Origin: Comamonas sp. SCN 67-35
GTDB lineage: Bacteria > Pseudomonadota > Gammaproteobacteria > Burkholderiales > Burkholderiaceae_C
NCBI GenBank assembly: GCA_001725255.1
Contig: MEFV01000005.1
Coordinates: forward strand, 106,993-170,992
Length of the DNA: 64,000 nt
Reading direction: 5' to 3'
Position numbers and translations under genes: made by a program. Shown here piece after piece: positions 63,900-64,000 of this stretch. The notes under the pieces are model-generated. The model was not told where the DNA came from, did no database searches, and saw only the letters and a program-made list of their open reading frames with translations. Positions within the stretch are counted from its first letter, which is position 1. Every line of letters starts with the position of its first letter.

Positions 63900-64000
63900 T
63901 GTGTTGATTTCCACGCAAACCTGACCCACCATTTCCATCGCGATCTGACCCACCCTTGTTCTTGAACTTTACGCTCACGTTGTGGATAAGTTCTTGGGCG
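63900..64000. mobile_element. End of an IS21-family-like insertion sequence (partial)
   Basis: Starts TGTTGATTTCCACGCAAACC (from 63902) and carries two related units with CTGACCCACC (ending 63930 and 63953). Such repeated TTCCAYGC...TGACCCACC units are typical of IS21-family ends, where the transposase binds. It extends past the window, so transposase genes and the other end are not seen. Confidence 0.7.

Overview
The window is a high-GC, gene-dense bacterial chromosome segment. Gene content, gene order and a family-typical interspersed repeat point to a betaproteobacterium of the order Burkholderiales, most likely family Comamonadaceae (Acidovorax/Comamonas-like). The genus is inferred from gene order and protein style; no database search was run.

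Layout. 1-9292: the 3' part of the complex I operon (nuoG partial, then nuoH to nuoN), followed by a DUF1178 gene. 9970-15932: single genes, namely an orphan sulfate-binding-protein homologue with a rewritten ligand pocket, a racemase-type family III CoA transferase, a LigB/DODA-type dioxygenase, aspartate ammonia-lyase, a hemerythrin-like protein and a DUF937 gene with a one-base frameshift. 16007-18845: a membrane proton-pumping pyrophosphatase divergent from the soluble pyrophosphatase. 18945-21702: a COG3146 acyltransferase, PII (glnB), LOG and dgkA. 21710-24235: a leftward cluster of ECF sigma factor, DUF3619, DUF3106 and RDD protein. 24514-28985: ilvI-ilvH-ilvC, then pssA. 28976-32032: a P1-family peptidase and acs. 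32241-35279: a leftward nitric oxide reductase operon (norC, norB, two small membrane proteins, a cytochrome c). 35506-41061: phosphomannomutase, waaA and a 902-residue acyl-CoA-synthetase/GNAT fusion. 41210-44323: a metal-resistance group of DUF411, P1B-type ATPase and a divergent MerR regulator. 44472-46912: an MlaE/MlaD-type lipid transport operon with no ATPase gene. 46916-48460: bifunctional NAD(P)HX repair enzyme. 48661-63658: the conserved run rpsB-tsf-pyrH-frr-uppS-cdsA-dxr-rseP-bamA-ompH-lpxD-fabZ-lpxA-lpxB-rnhB-rRNA/tRNA methyltransferase. 63756-64000: a doxX gene cut by what looks like an IS21-family end.

How it fits together. Much of the window serves respiration (complex I, NO reductase, pyrophosphate-driven proton pumping) and the cell envelope (BamA, RseP, Skp-like chaperone, lipid A and phospholipid enzymes, WaaA, Mla-type transport). 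Many genes are joined by 4-base ATGA or GTGA overlaps.

Most of the window is ordinary housekeeping. The stretches most worth following up are the sigma/DUF3619/DUF3106/RDD cluster, which resembles a CnrH/CnrY/CnrX-type transmembrane signalling unit; the nor operon with two unknown membrane proteins and no norQ or norD; the orphan Sbp-like protein; the interspersed repeat that lies inside reading frames; and two promoters that appear to give leaderless transcripts. No tRNA, rRNA or CRISPR array was seen, and no gap of more than 300 bases lacks a gene.
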